A program made the translations under genes and the position numbers. A stretch of 33,821 nt of DNA from the NCBI GenBank assembly GCA_030618905.1, contig JAUXCL010000004.1:1-33821 (forward strand), written 5' to 3'. Below, one piece after another: positions 20,430-29,248 of this stretch. Positions within the stretch are counted from its first letter, which is position 1. Each line of letters opens with the position of its first letter. The notes beneath the pieces are model-generated. The model was not told the origin of the DNA. It saw only the letters and a program-made list of their open reading frames with translations, and ran no database searches. The stretch comes from Bacteroidales bacterium (GTDB lineage Bacteria > Bacteroidota > Bacteroidia > Bacteroidales > B18-G4).

Positions 20430-22898
20430 TTAATATTCGAAAGTGATTTTCTGTGTTGAATTGTCAATCTTATAATTGCCAATTTTTTGCAGCAAGCGCT
20501 TACCAAATACCATAGGTTCATTCAGTCGGTGGCTTACAGTGACTTCCACATCAAGTATGGTTTTGCTGGCAATGCGTAATTCTTTGATGACAAATACTGC
20601 CCCGTTTCTAATGGTGTTACTACCCAGTACCTCTTTCGGGTCGCCATTGAAATCTTCTTTACTGATGGATCCTTCATTAAGCATGGCAAGTCCTTTTTCA
20701 AGGGACACCTGTACAGGTTTTTCAGGATCATAATAGAACCGCTCATCAAATCCATTGATGATGCAAGGGATGATCAATATACCCGTATTGGGCTCTGTAG
20801 TGAATTTTACGACATTATCTTCGGGATTGATCTGGATATTTACCTGTGCGATCTCCTCACCTGCTATCCTTGATTTGGGAATATAGTCTTTCCTCAGCAC
20901 CCTGAAATCTGTCCGGCGGTTTAGCTGGTGTGCCTCTTCTTTTACCTCGGTGCTGGGCAGAGCCTCAATATATTCTTCGTTAAGCACGTCACCTTCCTTA
21001 AAAGTATATCCTGCCCTGGGCATGTCTTTTAACATCAGCCTGGGTTGGCGTTCACCATAACCTTTGGCCACCAGGCGGTCAGGATCAATGCCCCTTAATA
21101 TGAGATAGTCAACCACCGACTGTGCACGTTTCTGTGAAAGAATATCATTCCTTTCATAGGAATCCCTCGAATCGGTATGTGAAGCAAGCTCAACGACAAT
21201 GCGTGGATTCTCATCCAGAGTGGTGACCAAACCCTGTAGTGAGTCCTCATATTGTGGCTTGAGATCCCACTTGGCCAGATCATATAAAATTTCAGGAAGA
21301 ATAATTGGTTCCTCCGGAATGGGCTTCAGTACAAAATCTTTGTTGAAATCTGTACCCACTTCAACACCAACAGTGGTGATCTTGGCAGCTGAGTTGAAAT
21401 ATTCGTCTTTGGTTACAATGATGTCGTATGTAGTATTTGGCAATACCTGTGTTTTACCAAACATATAAAAACCCTGGTCATTGGTACGTGTGGAAACAGA
21501 GATCCCATCTGATCCTATCATGGTAATGGTGGCATCAAGAACATACTGAAGCGTACGATCATCCGTAACAACTCCCTTGATTGTAAATTCCAGCGGAGGA
21601 ATAATAAAAGAAAATATATCTTCCCTGCCTTTTCTGCCTCTTCGGTCAGAAGCAAAAAATCCCATTTCCAGTTCTTCATGAAAGCAAATACTAAAATCAT
21701 TAAAGGTAGTATTCAGCGGATAGCGCATATTCACCGGTTCGCCCCAATTGCCTTCTTCATCAATGGCGGAGTAAAAAATATCCAGTCCACCCATTCCGGG
21801 ATGACCATCTGAGGCAAAATACAACAGTGTATCGCTTCTCAGGCATGGGAATAACTCCTCACCGGGAGTATTGATGACAGGCCCAAGGTTAAAGGGTCTG
21901 CTGAAAGGTTCTGATATTGTTTCCCTGAAGGCTACCCATATGTCTTTTCCTCCTGAACCTCCTGTTTTATTGGAAGAAAAATAAATGATCAGCTCGTTGG
22001 CACTTACAGCCGGATGTCCTATGGCAATTGAAGAATCCCGGCCCAACACGACTATTTGAGGTTTGCTCCAATTTCTTCCGGCCCGGTCAGCAGTATAAAT
22101 CTGGCAACCCATTTGCCGTTTTTCTACATTGGGACATCGGGTGAAATATAAAGTGTTAAACCTGCTGTTCATGACGCCAACACCCTCATTATCTTCGGTA
22201 TTGATTCCATCTTCACCGGTAGTGAGCAAAGTAGGCTCACTCCACTCTTCCTTGCGGTCAAGGCGGGTATAGAACAGATCACTGAATGCCATATCAGTCC
22301 ATTCGTCTTTGCCTTTCCCCGTTGAACTTTCACGTGTGGAAGTAAAAATCAGGTCATTAAAATTGCTACTGGAATAGATGGGGGAAAAATCTGATTCCCT
22401 GGAATTGATCTTTTTGATATACTCAATTTCATATTTGGATGGATTATCAATCCAATCCTGGATGAAATCACAGGATAAAGCACCATTAAAACCCCGGATA
22501 TCCTCAGGCTCTGCTTCCACATAAGCATTATAATACTCTTTAGCTTCTTCATAATTACCATCCATCTTCAGGGTTTCGGCATAACGAAGCAAAAGGATAG
22601 GGGCTTTCTTATCGTAATTTGAGCGGATCAATCGCTTGTACTGGGACTTGGCCTTTTTGTAATCAGCCATAAACCAGTAACACTCAGCAATCTGGAAATA
22701 TATTCGGTCTTTCTCAGCCTTGTTGTTCTTGACCTTATTAACGACCTTTTGGTATCGTTCAGCAGCCAGTGCAAATTTCTCATCCTCAAAAGCCTCATCA
22801 GCACCTTTGGCATAGTACCTGGTCTTTTGGGCTTGTACGCTTCCAGCCGTTATCAATAATGCGCAGATTACAAACAGAACAACCTTGCTGATTTTCAT
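20430..22898 (-). CDS. PorE-like OmpA-family protein: signal peptide, TPR, PD40/WD40-like propeller, carboxypeptidase-regulatory-like domain, OmpA C-terminal domain, plus a C-terminal retropepsin-like degenerate domain
   Basis: 822 aa. TPR (EKFALAAERYQKVVNK...), PD40-type repeats (SDFSPIYSSSNFNDLIFTSTRES; HPAVSANELIIYFSSNKTGGSGGKDIW; DTLLYFASDGHPGMGGLDIFYS), CRD (FTIKGVVTDDRTLQYVLDATITMIGSDG), OmpA (VVELASHTDSRDSYERNDILSQKRAQSVVDYLILRGIDPDRLVAKGYGERQP). Confidence 0.82.
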   Translation of the reverse strand: MKISKVVLFVICALLITAGSVQAQKTRYYAKGADEAFEDEKFALAAERYQKVVNKVKNNKAEKDRIYFQIAECYWFMADYKKAKSQYKRLIRSNYDKKAPILLLRYAETLKMDGNYEEAKEYYNAYVEAEPEDIRGFNGALSCDFIQDWIDNPSKYEIEYIKKINSRESDFSPIYSSSNFNDLIFTSTRESSTGKGKDEWTDMAFSDLFYTRLDRKEEWSEPTLLTTGEDGINTEDNEGVGVMNSRFNTLYFTRCPNVEKRQMGCQIYTADRAGRNWSKPQIVVLGRDSSIAIGHPAVSANELIIYFSSNKTGGSGGKDIWVAFRETISEPFSRPFNLGPVINTPGEELFPCLRSDTLLYFASDGHPGMGGLDIFYSAIDEEGNWGEPVNMRYPLNTTFNDFSICFHEELEMGFFASDRRGRKGREDIFSFIIPPLEFTIKGVVTDDRTLQYVLDATITMIGSDGISVSTRTNDQGFYMFGKTQVLPNTTYDIIVTKDEYFNSAAKITTVGVEVGTDFNKDFVLKPIPEEPIILPEILYDLAKWDLKPQYEDSLQGLVTTLDENPRIVVELASHTDSRDSYERNDILSQKRAQSVVDYLILRGIDPDRLVAKGYGERQPRLMLKDMPRAGYTFKEGDVLNEEYIEALPSTEVKEEAHQLNRRTDFRVLRKDYIPKSRIAGEEIAQVNIQINPEDNVVKFTTEPNTGILIIPCIINGFDERFYYDPEKPVQVSLEKGLAMLNEGSISKEDFNGDPKEVLGSNTIRNGAVFVIKELRIASKTILDVEVTVSHRLNEPMVFGKRLLQKIGNYKIDNSTQKITFEY

Positions 22899-22985
22899 TA
22901 TTTTACTGAAATATTAATTATTCTCAATGATCCAGATATACAACGGTATTTTACCACATTTATTAGGGCATAAAATCAAAAACAA

Positions 22986-23273
22986 TTATTTCTTATCTGT
23001 TTCCTCAACTGGTGGCTTTTTTGCGGGTGCTTCCACGTCAATATCTATATCGACATTCATCTCACTCTTGAAATGATTCACCTCCTGGTTGATTTCTTTC
23101 TTGATCTGATTAGAAGCATTCCTGACTTCATTGAAGCCTTTGCCCAATGTCCGTGCAATTTCCGGAATCTTACTGGGTCCAAAAACAACAAAGATCACAA
23201 TGATGACCAGAAGGATCTCGCCCCCACTGATATCAAGAAACAATAAACTATCAAATGATTGACTCAGATTCAT
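22986..23273 (-). CDS. tatA: Sec-independent (Tat) translocase subunit TatA/TatB family
   Basis: 95 aa; GGEILLVIIVIFVVFGPSKIPEIARTLGKGFNEVRNA, FGP hinge and amphipathic helix. Confidence 0.92.
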   Translation of the reverse strand: MNLSQSFDSLLFLDISGGEILLVIIVIFVVFGPSKIPEIARTLGKGFNEVRNASNQIKKEINQEVNHFKSEMNVDIDIDVEAPAKKPPVEETDKK

Positions 23274-23291
23274 TACAGAAGCAAAAATAAT

Positions 23292-23321
23292 AAAAAGTCC
23301 CGATTAAAACCGGGACTTTTT
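23292..23321 (-). terminator. Rho-independent terminator for secDF (potentially bidirectional)
   Basis: Perfect 11-bp stem AAAAAGTCCCG / CGGGACTTTTT with an 8-nt loop, in the gap between secDF and tatA. Confidence 0.85.
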
Positions 23322-23347
23322 AAATCACTGTTATATTGATAAAATGA

Positions 23348-26300
23348 TTATTTTCTTCTTTTTGCGCCCTGTGCATTTTTGGCTTTCAGTGCTTCCCTCT
23401 TTTTGCCGGCACCCAGGAGGTCAAATGCAACCGGGCTGGCATTGAAGAGTGAGGAATAGGTACCAATAAGGATACCAACAAGCAAGGCAAAGGTGAATCC
23501 TCTGATAATCTCACCACCAAAGATGAATATCGCTAACAATACCACCAATGTTGTACCTGATGTATTCAGCGTTCTGGCAAGAGTACTGTTCAGGGCATCA
23601 TTGATATTGGTCTTCAACTCTTTCTTGGGGTGCAGGCCTGTAAACTCCCTGATACGGTCGAAGATGATCACGGTATCATTGATTGAATATCCAATAATCA
23701 TCAGGATCGCGGCAATAAATGCCTGGTCAATCTCCATACTAAAGGGCAGGAGATTATAGAATAGTGAAAACAATCCTATGGTGATCAAGGAGTCATGGAA
23801 AAGCGCAATCACACCTGCCAGACCAAATTGCCATTTCTTAAACCTGATGGCGATATAGATGAAGATCACAATCAATGCAAAAAAGATAGCCATGAAGGCC
23901 CTGTTTCTGATATCATCTGCGATGGTTGGCCCAACCTTCTGAGAACTAAGAATCCCGATCATCTTGTCTTCACTCTCAACATCCGAAGAGAATTCCATGT
24001 AATTAATCTCCTGATCCTGATAGAATGGTTTTAAGCCATTAAAGAGTTTGGTCTGTATTATAGAATCCACTTCAGGTGCATTGTCATCAATCAAATATTT
24101 GGTTGTGATTTTGACCTGGGAATTGGGCCCAAATGTCTTAACCTCCGGAGCCACATTGTCAAACTCAGCTGTCAGTTCATTCCGGATATCTGCAACAATG
24201 ACATTCTGATCAAAACGGACTATATAGGTACGTCCTCCCGTAAAATCAATACCCATATTCAATCCCCGGGTGACCAGTGATCCAATGCCGACAAGGATTA
24301 TAATGGCAGAAAAGATATAAGCTTTCTTGCGCATACCCAGAAAGTCGATATGCATGTTCACCAGTGCGTTACGGTTGAAAGTGTGATCGAATGTAATTGT
24401 CTTGTTCTTATCAAGCAGGTGGTTGAATATCAACCTGGTGATAAAAATCGAGGTGAATAATGATGAAAGCAGACCAATGATCAGTGTGGTTGCAAAACCC
24501 TGAACAGGACCGGTACCGAATGTGTAGAGTACGATACCTGTCAGCAATGTGGTCACGTTACCGTCAATGATGGCCGAATATGCGTTTTTATAACCATCTG
24601 TAATGGCCAGTCGCATGCCTTTGCCTGCCCTGACCTCTTCCTTGACACGTTCAAAGATGATCACATTGGCATCCACTGCCATACCCAGGGTAAGCACGAT
24701 ACCGGCGATACCCGGCAAGGTCAGCACTGCACCGAGGGAGGCAAGTACACCAAGGATAAAAAAGATGTTGGTCAATAGCGCAAGGTCAGCTACCCATCCT
24801 GCACGGTTGTAATAGAACACCATATAGATCAGTACCAGGAGAAAGGCGATAATGAAGGACCAAAGTCCTGCGTTAACAGCTTCTTTACCAAGTGAAGGCC
24901 CTACTACTGCTTCCTCAACAATCCTTGCAGGAGCGGGTAATTTACCTGCTTTAAGGATATTGGCAAGGTCTTTTGCTTCTTCAATACTCATGTCTCCACC
25001 TGAGATGGATGACCTGCCATTCGGGATCTCTACATTAACGTTTGGATATGAATGGATATAACCATCAAGAACGATAGCTACTTGCCTGCCAATGTTTTCA
25101 CCTGTCAGCCTTCTCCATACCCTGGCACCATCAGCATTCATGTTCATGGTTACTTCAACCCTGCCATATTGGTCATAGTCCTGGCGTGCATCAACCACAA
25201 CATCTCCTTCCAAAGCAGCTGTTCCTTCACGTGATGTAACTTTCAAGGCGACAAGCTCAAGGATGTTGGTGCCCTTGCGGGGCTTGCTGGTCCAGGCAAA
25301 TTTCAGGCTCTTTGGAAATACTTTTGTCCTTTTCAACATATTGTTGATCCTGGCAGTATCTTTTATGGCTGCAAAACCTAATGTGGCATTGTCCTGTGGT
25401 ACATTTTCCCTGTCTACGTTGATAATGAGATAGGCAAATAATGGATTATCTTTTGCATAATCATCGAAAGATTTATCTGCAACATCCAATTCTGTGGTAT
25501 CACTTTCCAGTTTGTCGAGTAAGGATGATGTAGCACTGGTATCATCGATGCTTGCTTCTGGCTCAGCTTCTATAATCTTTCCTGCAGAATCTACCGGCTG
25601 CAGTACCTCCTGCTCCATTTCACCCAATTCAGCAGCATCAACACTTTCGTCCTGGCTTTCGCCTGTTGCCTCGGTTGACATAAACCTTAATTTGCTGTTG
25701 GCCTCAACAAAATAGCCAATTACTTCAGGCAGGCTATAGGTCTCCCAGAATTCAAGTTTAGCAGTTCCCTGGAGCAATTTTCTTACACGTGCCGGGTCTT
25801 TGATGCCAGGAAGTTCAACAAGGATTCTTCCGGAACCGGCCAGTTTCTGAACATTTGGTTGGGTAACCCCGAAACGGTCAATACGGGTCCTGAGAATATT
25901 AAAGGAGCGGTCAAAGGCGCCTTCGGTTTCAGCCCTGATAACAGCCAGTACATCTTCATTGGTGGAATTATAACTGATCATGTCCTTCAGCTCAACCGTG
26001 CTGAATACTGCTGCCATGCTTTCAGCAGGTGCTATCTGCGTCCAGGTTTCACCAAAAAGAGTAACAAAGTCCTTGGTGCTTCTTCTCTGGTTTTGATAAG
26101 TCTGCCGCATCACTTCCCTGAATGTAGGATCCTGGCTGTAATCAGAAAGGGCATTTACAATATCACCAATCTTCACTTCAAGGGTGACATTCATCCCACC
26201 TTTCAGGTCAAGACCAAGGTTAAGCTCACGTTCTTTTGCTTCTTTGTAAGTATATTTTCTGATTAGAATATTTAATACAACCTGGTTAGACATGGAGTCC

Positions 26301-26524
26301 TTGTAATAGCTCTCCCTGGCGTGGTGAATAGAATCAAGCAAGAATTTCTCCCTGAGTTCATCTCCTTTAGCCAGTGTTGTGGCAAGGTTAACAGCATGCT
26401 GTGATGTGGCATACTCCCTTGCATTACGCTCAACCTTTCCGGTAATATATGTAAATGATAGTTGGAATAGGCATACGACGGCAAATGCAATTGCAAACAA
26501 CTTAATAGCCCCTCTACTTTGCAT
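23348..26524 (-). CDS. secDF: Protein translocase subunit SecDF (fused SecD-SecF)
   Basis: 1058 aa; GLDLKGGMNVTLEV (SecD), GMAVDANVIIFERVKEE, then SecF GLNMGIDFTGGRTYIV and GYSINDTVIIFDRIRE. Confidence 0.97.
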   Translation of the reverse strand: MQSRGAIKLFAIAFAVVCLFQLSFTYITGKVERNAREYATSQHAVNLATTLAKGDELREKFLLDSIHHARESYYKDSMSNQVVLNILIRKYTYKEAKERELNLGLDLKGGMNVTLEVKIGDIVNALSDYSQDPTFREVMRQTYQNQRRSTKDFVTLFGETWTQIAPAESMAAVFSTVELKDMISYNSTNEDVLAVIRAETEGAFDRSFNILRTRIDRFGVTQPNVQKLAGSGRILVELPGIKDPARVRKLLQGTAKLEFWETYSLPEVIGYFVEANSKLRFMSTEATGESQDESVDAAELGEMEQEVLQPVDSAGKIIEAEPEASIDDTSATSSLLDKLESDTTELDVADKSFDDYAKDNPLFAYLIINVDRENVPQDNATLGFAAIKDTARINNMLKRTKVFPKSLKFAWTSKPRKGTNILELVALKVTSREGTAALEGDVVVDARQDYDQYGRVEVTMNMNADGARVWRRLTGENIGRQVAIVLDGYIHSYPNVNVEIPNGRSSISGGDMSIEEAKDLANILKAGKLPAPARIVEEAVVGPSLGKEAVNAGLWSFIIAFLLVLIYMVFYYNRAGWVADLALLTNIFFILGVLASLGAVLTLPGIAGIVLTLGMAVDANVIIFERVKEEVRAGKGMRLAITDGYKNAYSAIIDGNVTTLLTGIVLYTFGTGPVQGFATTLIIGLLSSLFTSIFITRLIFNHLLDKNKTITFDHTFNRNALVNMHIDFLGMRKKAYIFSAIIILVGIGSLVTRGLNMGIDFTGGRTYIVRFDQNVIVADIRNELTAEFDNVAPEVKTFGPNSQVKITTKYLIDDNAPEVDSIIQTKLFNGLKPFYQDQEINYMEFSSDVESEDKMIGILSSQKVGPTIADDIRNRAFMAIFFALIVIFIYIAIRFKKWQFGLAGVIALFHDSLITIGLFSLFYNLLPFSMEIDQAFIAAILMIIGYSINDTVIIFDRIREFTGLHPKKELKTNINDALNSTLARTLNTSGTTLVVLLAIFIFGGEIIRGFTFALLVGILIGTYSSLFNASPVAFDLLGAGKKREALKAKNAQGAKRRK

Positions 26525-26563
26525 GTTTTTAGAATTTTATGATTCTTCGAAAATTTGAGGGTG

Positions 26564-26594
26564 CAAAAATAGAATAATATTTATTAATTAACAA
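26564..26594 (-). promoter_or_regulatory. Bacteroidetes-type promoter for secDF
   Basis: On the minus strand, TTG-N20-TATTTTTG (matching TAnnTTTG) at 26564-26571, about 40 nt upstream of the secDF ATG. Confidence 0.55.
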
Positions 26595-26660
26595 TTTTAG
26601 CCGTGGATAATTTCAAAAAACCCAAAACCTTATAAATTCCCATTTCTATTTTAGCAATAA

Positions 26661-27626
26661 TCAGAAATACAGATGGTTAACCAGGTAACCCCGGACATAA
26701 TCCCCAATACCAGATTCCAGGGAATAAAAAGGTTTATCATAACCAAGGGATCTGAGCTTCTCCATATTGGCTTCGGTGAAGTATTGGTATTTATCCCTGA
26801 TGTCTTCAGGAGTAGGAATAAATTCAATGCTTTCAGGAATTTCCAGTGCGCTGAATGTGGCTTTGGCAAGGTCAGAAAAAGTTCTGGCTTTTCCGGTGCC
26901 CAGATTATAGATCCCGCTATGCAGTGCTTGCTTCATCAGGAAGTACATGACGGAAACCACATCTTTGACATACACAAAATCACGCAGCTGCTGACCGTCG
27001 GCATAATCAGGGTGATGCGATTTGAAGAGCCTGACTTTCCCGGTATCCATAATCTGGTGAAAGGCATGGAAGATAACAGAAGCCATGCGTCCTTTGTGAT
27101 ATTCATTGGGTCCGTAAACATTAAAAAACTTCAGGCCGGCCCAATAGGGCGGGGTATCCGGCTGTTGTAATACCCATTTGTCAAATTCATTTTTTGAAAT
27201 ACCGTAAGGGTTAAGTGGTTTTAATTGATCAGGCAGGGCGGGATCATCATCATATCCATATTCACCCAAACCATAGGTTGCAGCTGAAGAAGCATATATT
27301 AAAGGGATTTGAAACGCTGTGCAAGCTTCCCACATGGCTTTTGAATAATTCAGGTTGAGCCTGTCAAATACAGACATATCGAATTCAGCAGTATCAGTGC
27401 GGGCACCGATATGGAAAATAAAATCAATTTCCCGGTGATGGGTTTTCAGCCAATCAAAAAATAAGTCCCGCTCGATTTTATCGCTATAGGATTTATCTTC
27501 AATATTCCTGTTTTTTTCAGGGAAAGAAAAGTCATCCACCAGGATGATGTCTTTTCGCCCCTGCTTGTTCAGCTCACTGACAAGGGCACTTGCAATAAAT
27601 CCGGCTGAACCTGTTACTGTTATCAT
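26661..27626 (-). CDS. hldD: ADP-L-glycero-D-manno-heptose 6-epimerase (RfaD/HldD-like SDR epimerase)
   Basis: 321 aa; MITVTGSAGFIAS Rossmann start, YASSAATYG, NPYGISKNEFDKWV, FFNVYGPNEYHKGRMASVIFHAF, LRDFVYVKDVV. Confidence 0.92.
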   Translation of the reverse strand: MITVTGSAGFIASALVSELNKQGRKDIILVDDFSFPEKNRNIEDKSYSDKIERDLFFDWLKTHHREIDFIFHIGARTDTAEFDMSVFDRLNLNYSKAMWEACTAFQIPLIYASSAATYGLGEYGYDDDPALPDQLKPLNPYGISKNEFDKWVLQQPDTPPYWAGLKFFNVYGPNEYHKGRMASVIFHAFHQIMDTGKVRLFKSHHPDYADGQQLRDFVYVKDVVSVMYFLMKQALHSGIYNLGTGKARTFSDLAKATFSALEIPESIEFIPTPEDIRDKYQYFTEANMEKLRSLGYDKPFYSLESGIGDYVRGYLVNHLYF

Positions 27627-27641
27627 TTCTTAAGTATAATG

Positions 27642-27713
27642 ATGTTCAAATTTCAAGATGTAAAGTTCGAGGTTCAAACATCATTTGAAATCTGAACCTT
27701 GAACCTTGAACAT
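27642..27713. repeat. Imperfect inverted-repeat intergenic element with GAACCTTGAACCTTGAAC core
   Basis: Outer arms ATGTTCAA (27642-27649) and TTGAACAT (27706-27713); inner GTTCGAGGTTCAAA against GAACCTTGAACC; fills the gap between hldD and the MFS gene. Confidence 0.6.
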
Positions 27714-27717
27714 GGCC

Positions 27718-29109
27718 CTATGATTTTTCTTCCACTACATTCGATGGAAGCTCCAGCCCATACCCCGATGTTTTATCATCCCATTTTAACAGCAGGGCGA
27801 AGATAAATCCGAGAACTCCAAATGCCACAAAAATCAATATTGTAGGTGTGTATTCAAGTCTTGACCCGGCTTCGATCATCTCGGGTGTTATGCCCGGGTT
27901 GGTTTTATCGAGCACATATCCTGCAAGGATGGGTACGGCAAAGAGTCCTAAATTCTGTAGAGAGAACATGGCCCCGTAAGCTGATCCTATCCTGGATTCC
28001 GGGACAATCTTGGCGACAGATGGCCACATGGCTGCAGGTACCAGTGAAAAAGCTACGCCCAGCAGGATCATCAGGACATAAACATTAAAGTTTGTGAAGC
28101 TGAATAATAAATGCACGATGATCAGGATCAGTGAACCATAGATCATGAATGTAGCACTTTTGCCTTTCTTATCCACCAACCATCCAAAGATTGGTGTAAA
28201 CAATACCGTACCATATGGTAGCAAAGAAGCAATATCTCCACTGGCTTGTTCCGACATGCCAAACTTATGGAAGAAGAAATCAGGTGCATATTTCAGGAAT
28301 GGGAAAACTGCTGCATAGAATGTCACACACAAAGCTGCGATGAATAAGAACGACCTGTTTGTTAATAATTTCCACAGATCTGAAATATGAAATTCTTCAT
28401 CTTTGGCCAGCAGCCTTTCGTTGGATTTAATTTGCCGGTCAAGTTTAACATCGTAGATCAGGTAGATCAGGAAGGTCAGGAAGCCGATCAGTAGAACCAA
28501 AACACCGAACCAGATGGGGAATGACCAGAAACCATCTAATTTCAATCTTGGAGCAAGGTTAAAAGCCAGTGCTGAACCAATTCTTGCCATGCCCAGGTTA
28601 AGCGCAAATGCCAGTGCAATTTCATAGCCTTTAAACCACTTGACCAGTATCTTACTGGTGACCACTATACTTGTCTCAGCGCCCAGGCCGAAGATCAGCA
28701 TACCCAGCGACATCATCTTAACTTCAGGGGAATAAGAGGTTAAAAATGAACTCATAAACTCATGTCCGATTCCTCCCTGTACGTAATAATCAGAAGCGCC
28801 ATAGGCTGTCAGTACGGCACCGATCAGCATAAAGACTGCAAAAAGTGAGCCCGTTGGCCGGATCCCCAGTTTATCAAGGATAATCCCGCCAAGGATAGCC
28901 ATCAGCAAAAAGGTATTCGGAAAAGCATAGAAACCAACGATAATTCCATAATCGCTTGATGATATATTCAGTTGCTCCTGTAAAGTTGACTTTAAAGGGG
29001 ACAAAACATCATAGAAAAAATAATTGGCAGCCATGAGCAGGCTGACCAGAACCATCATTGCCCATCGTGCCCGGGGTGAGTCTTTCAATAGTTTTTTAAC
29101 CTCGTTCAT
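27718..29109 (-). CDS. Major facilitator superfamily transporter
   Basis: 463 aa; 12-TM-like pattern, GGIILDKLGIRPTG and GWLVDKKGKSATFM loop motifs. Confidence 0.88.
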   Translation of the reverse strand: MNEVKKLLKDSPRARWAMMVLVSLLMAANYFFYDVLSPLKSTLQEQLNISSSDYGIIVGFYAFPNTFLLMAILGGIILDKLGIRPTGSLFAVFMLIGAVLTAYGASDYYVQGGIGHEFMSSFLTSYSPEVKMMSLGMLIFGLGAETSIVVTSKILVKWFKGYEIALAFALNLGMARIGSALAFNLAPRLKLDGFWSFPIWFGVLVLLIGFLTFLIYLIYDVKLDRQIKSNERLLAKDEEFHISDLWKLLTNRSFLFIAALCVTFYAAVFPFLKYAPDFFFHKFGMSEQASGDIASLLPYGTVLFTPIFGWLVDKKGKSATFMIYGSLILIIVHLLFSFTNFNVYVLMILLGVAFSLVPAAMWPSVAKIVPESRIGSAYGAMFSLQNLGLFAVPILAGYVLDKTNPGITPEMIEAGSRLEYTPTILIFVAFGVLGFIFALLLKWDDKTSGYGLELPSNVVEEKS

Positions 29110-29135
29110 CAGCTGATTTTAAGATTGATAAGGGC

Positions 29136-29143
29136 CAAAAATA
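29136..29143 (-). promoter_or_regulatory. -7 box (TATTTTTG) of putative promoter for the MFS gene
   Basis: Exact TAnnTTTG match on the minus strand 26 nt upstream of the MFS ATG. Confidence 0.45.
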
Positions 29144-29201
29144 CGATTAATTTCCTTAGCAATTAATGCACAGTGTTTAAACTCCTTCCGGATAATAGTA
29201 T

Positions 29202-29209
29202 TATCTTTG
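29202..29209 (+). promoter_or_regulatory. -7 box (TATCTTTG) of putative promoter for the T9SS endopeptidase genes
   Basis: Exact TAnnTTTG match 39 nt upstream of ATG 29249; a TTTA lies about 22 nt further upstream. Confidence 0.45.
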
Positions 29210-29248
29210 GCTGATTACAAATGCAAACAAAACCCTAACTAGCTAAAA

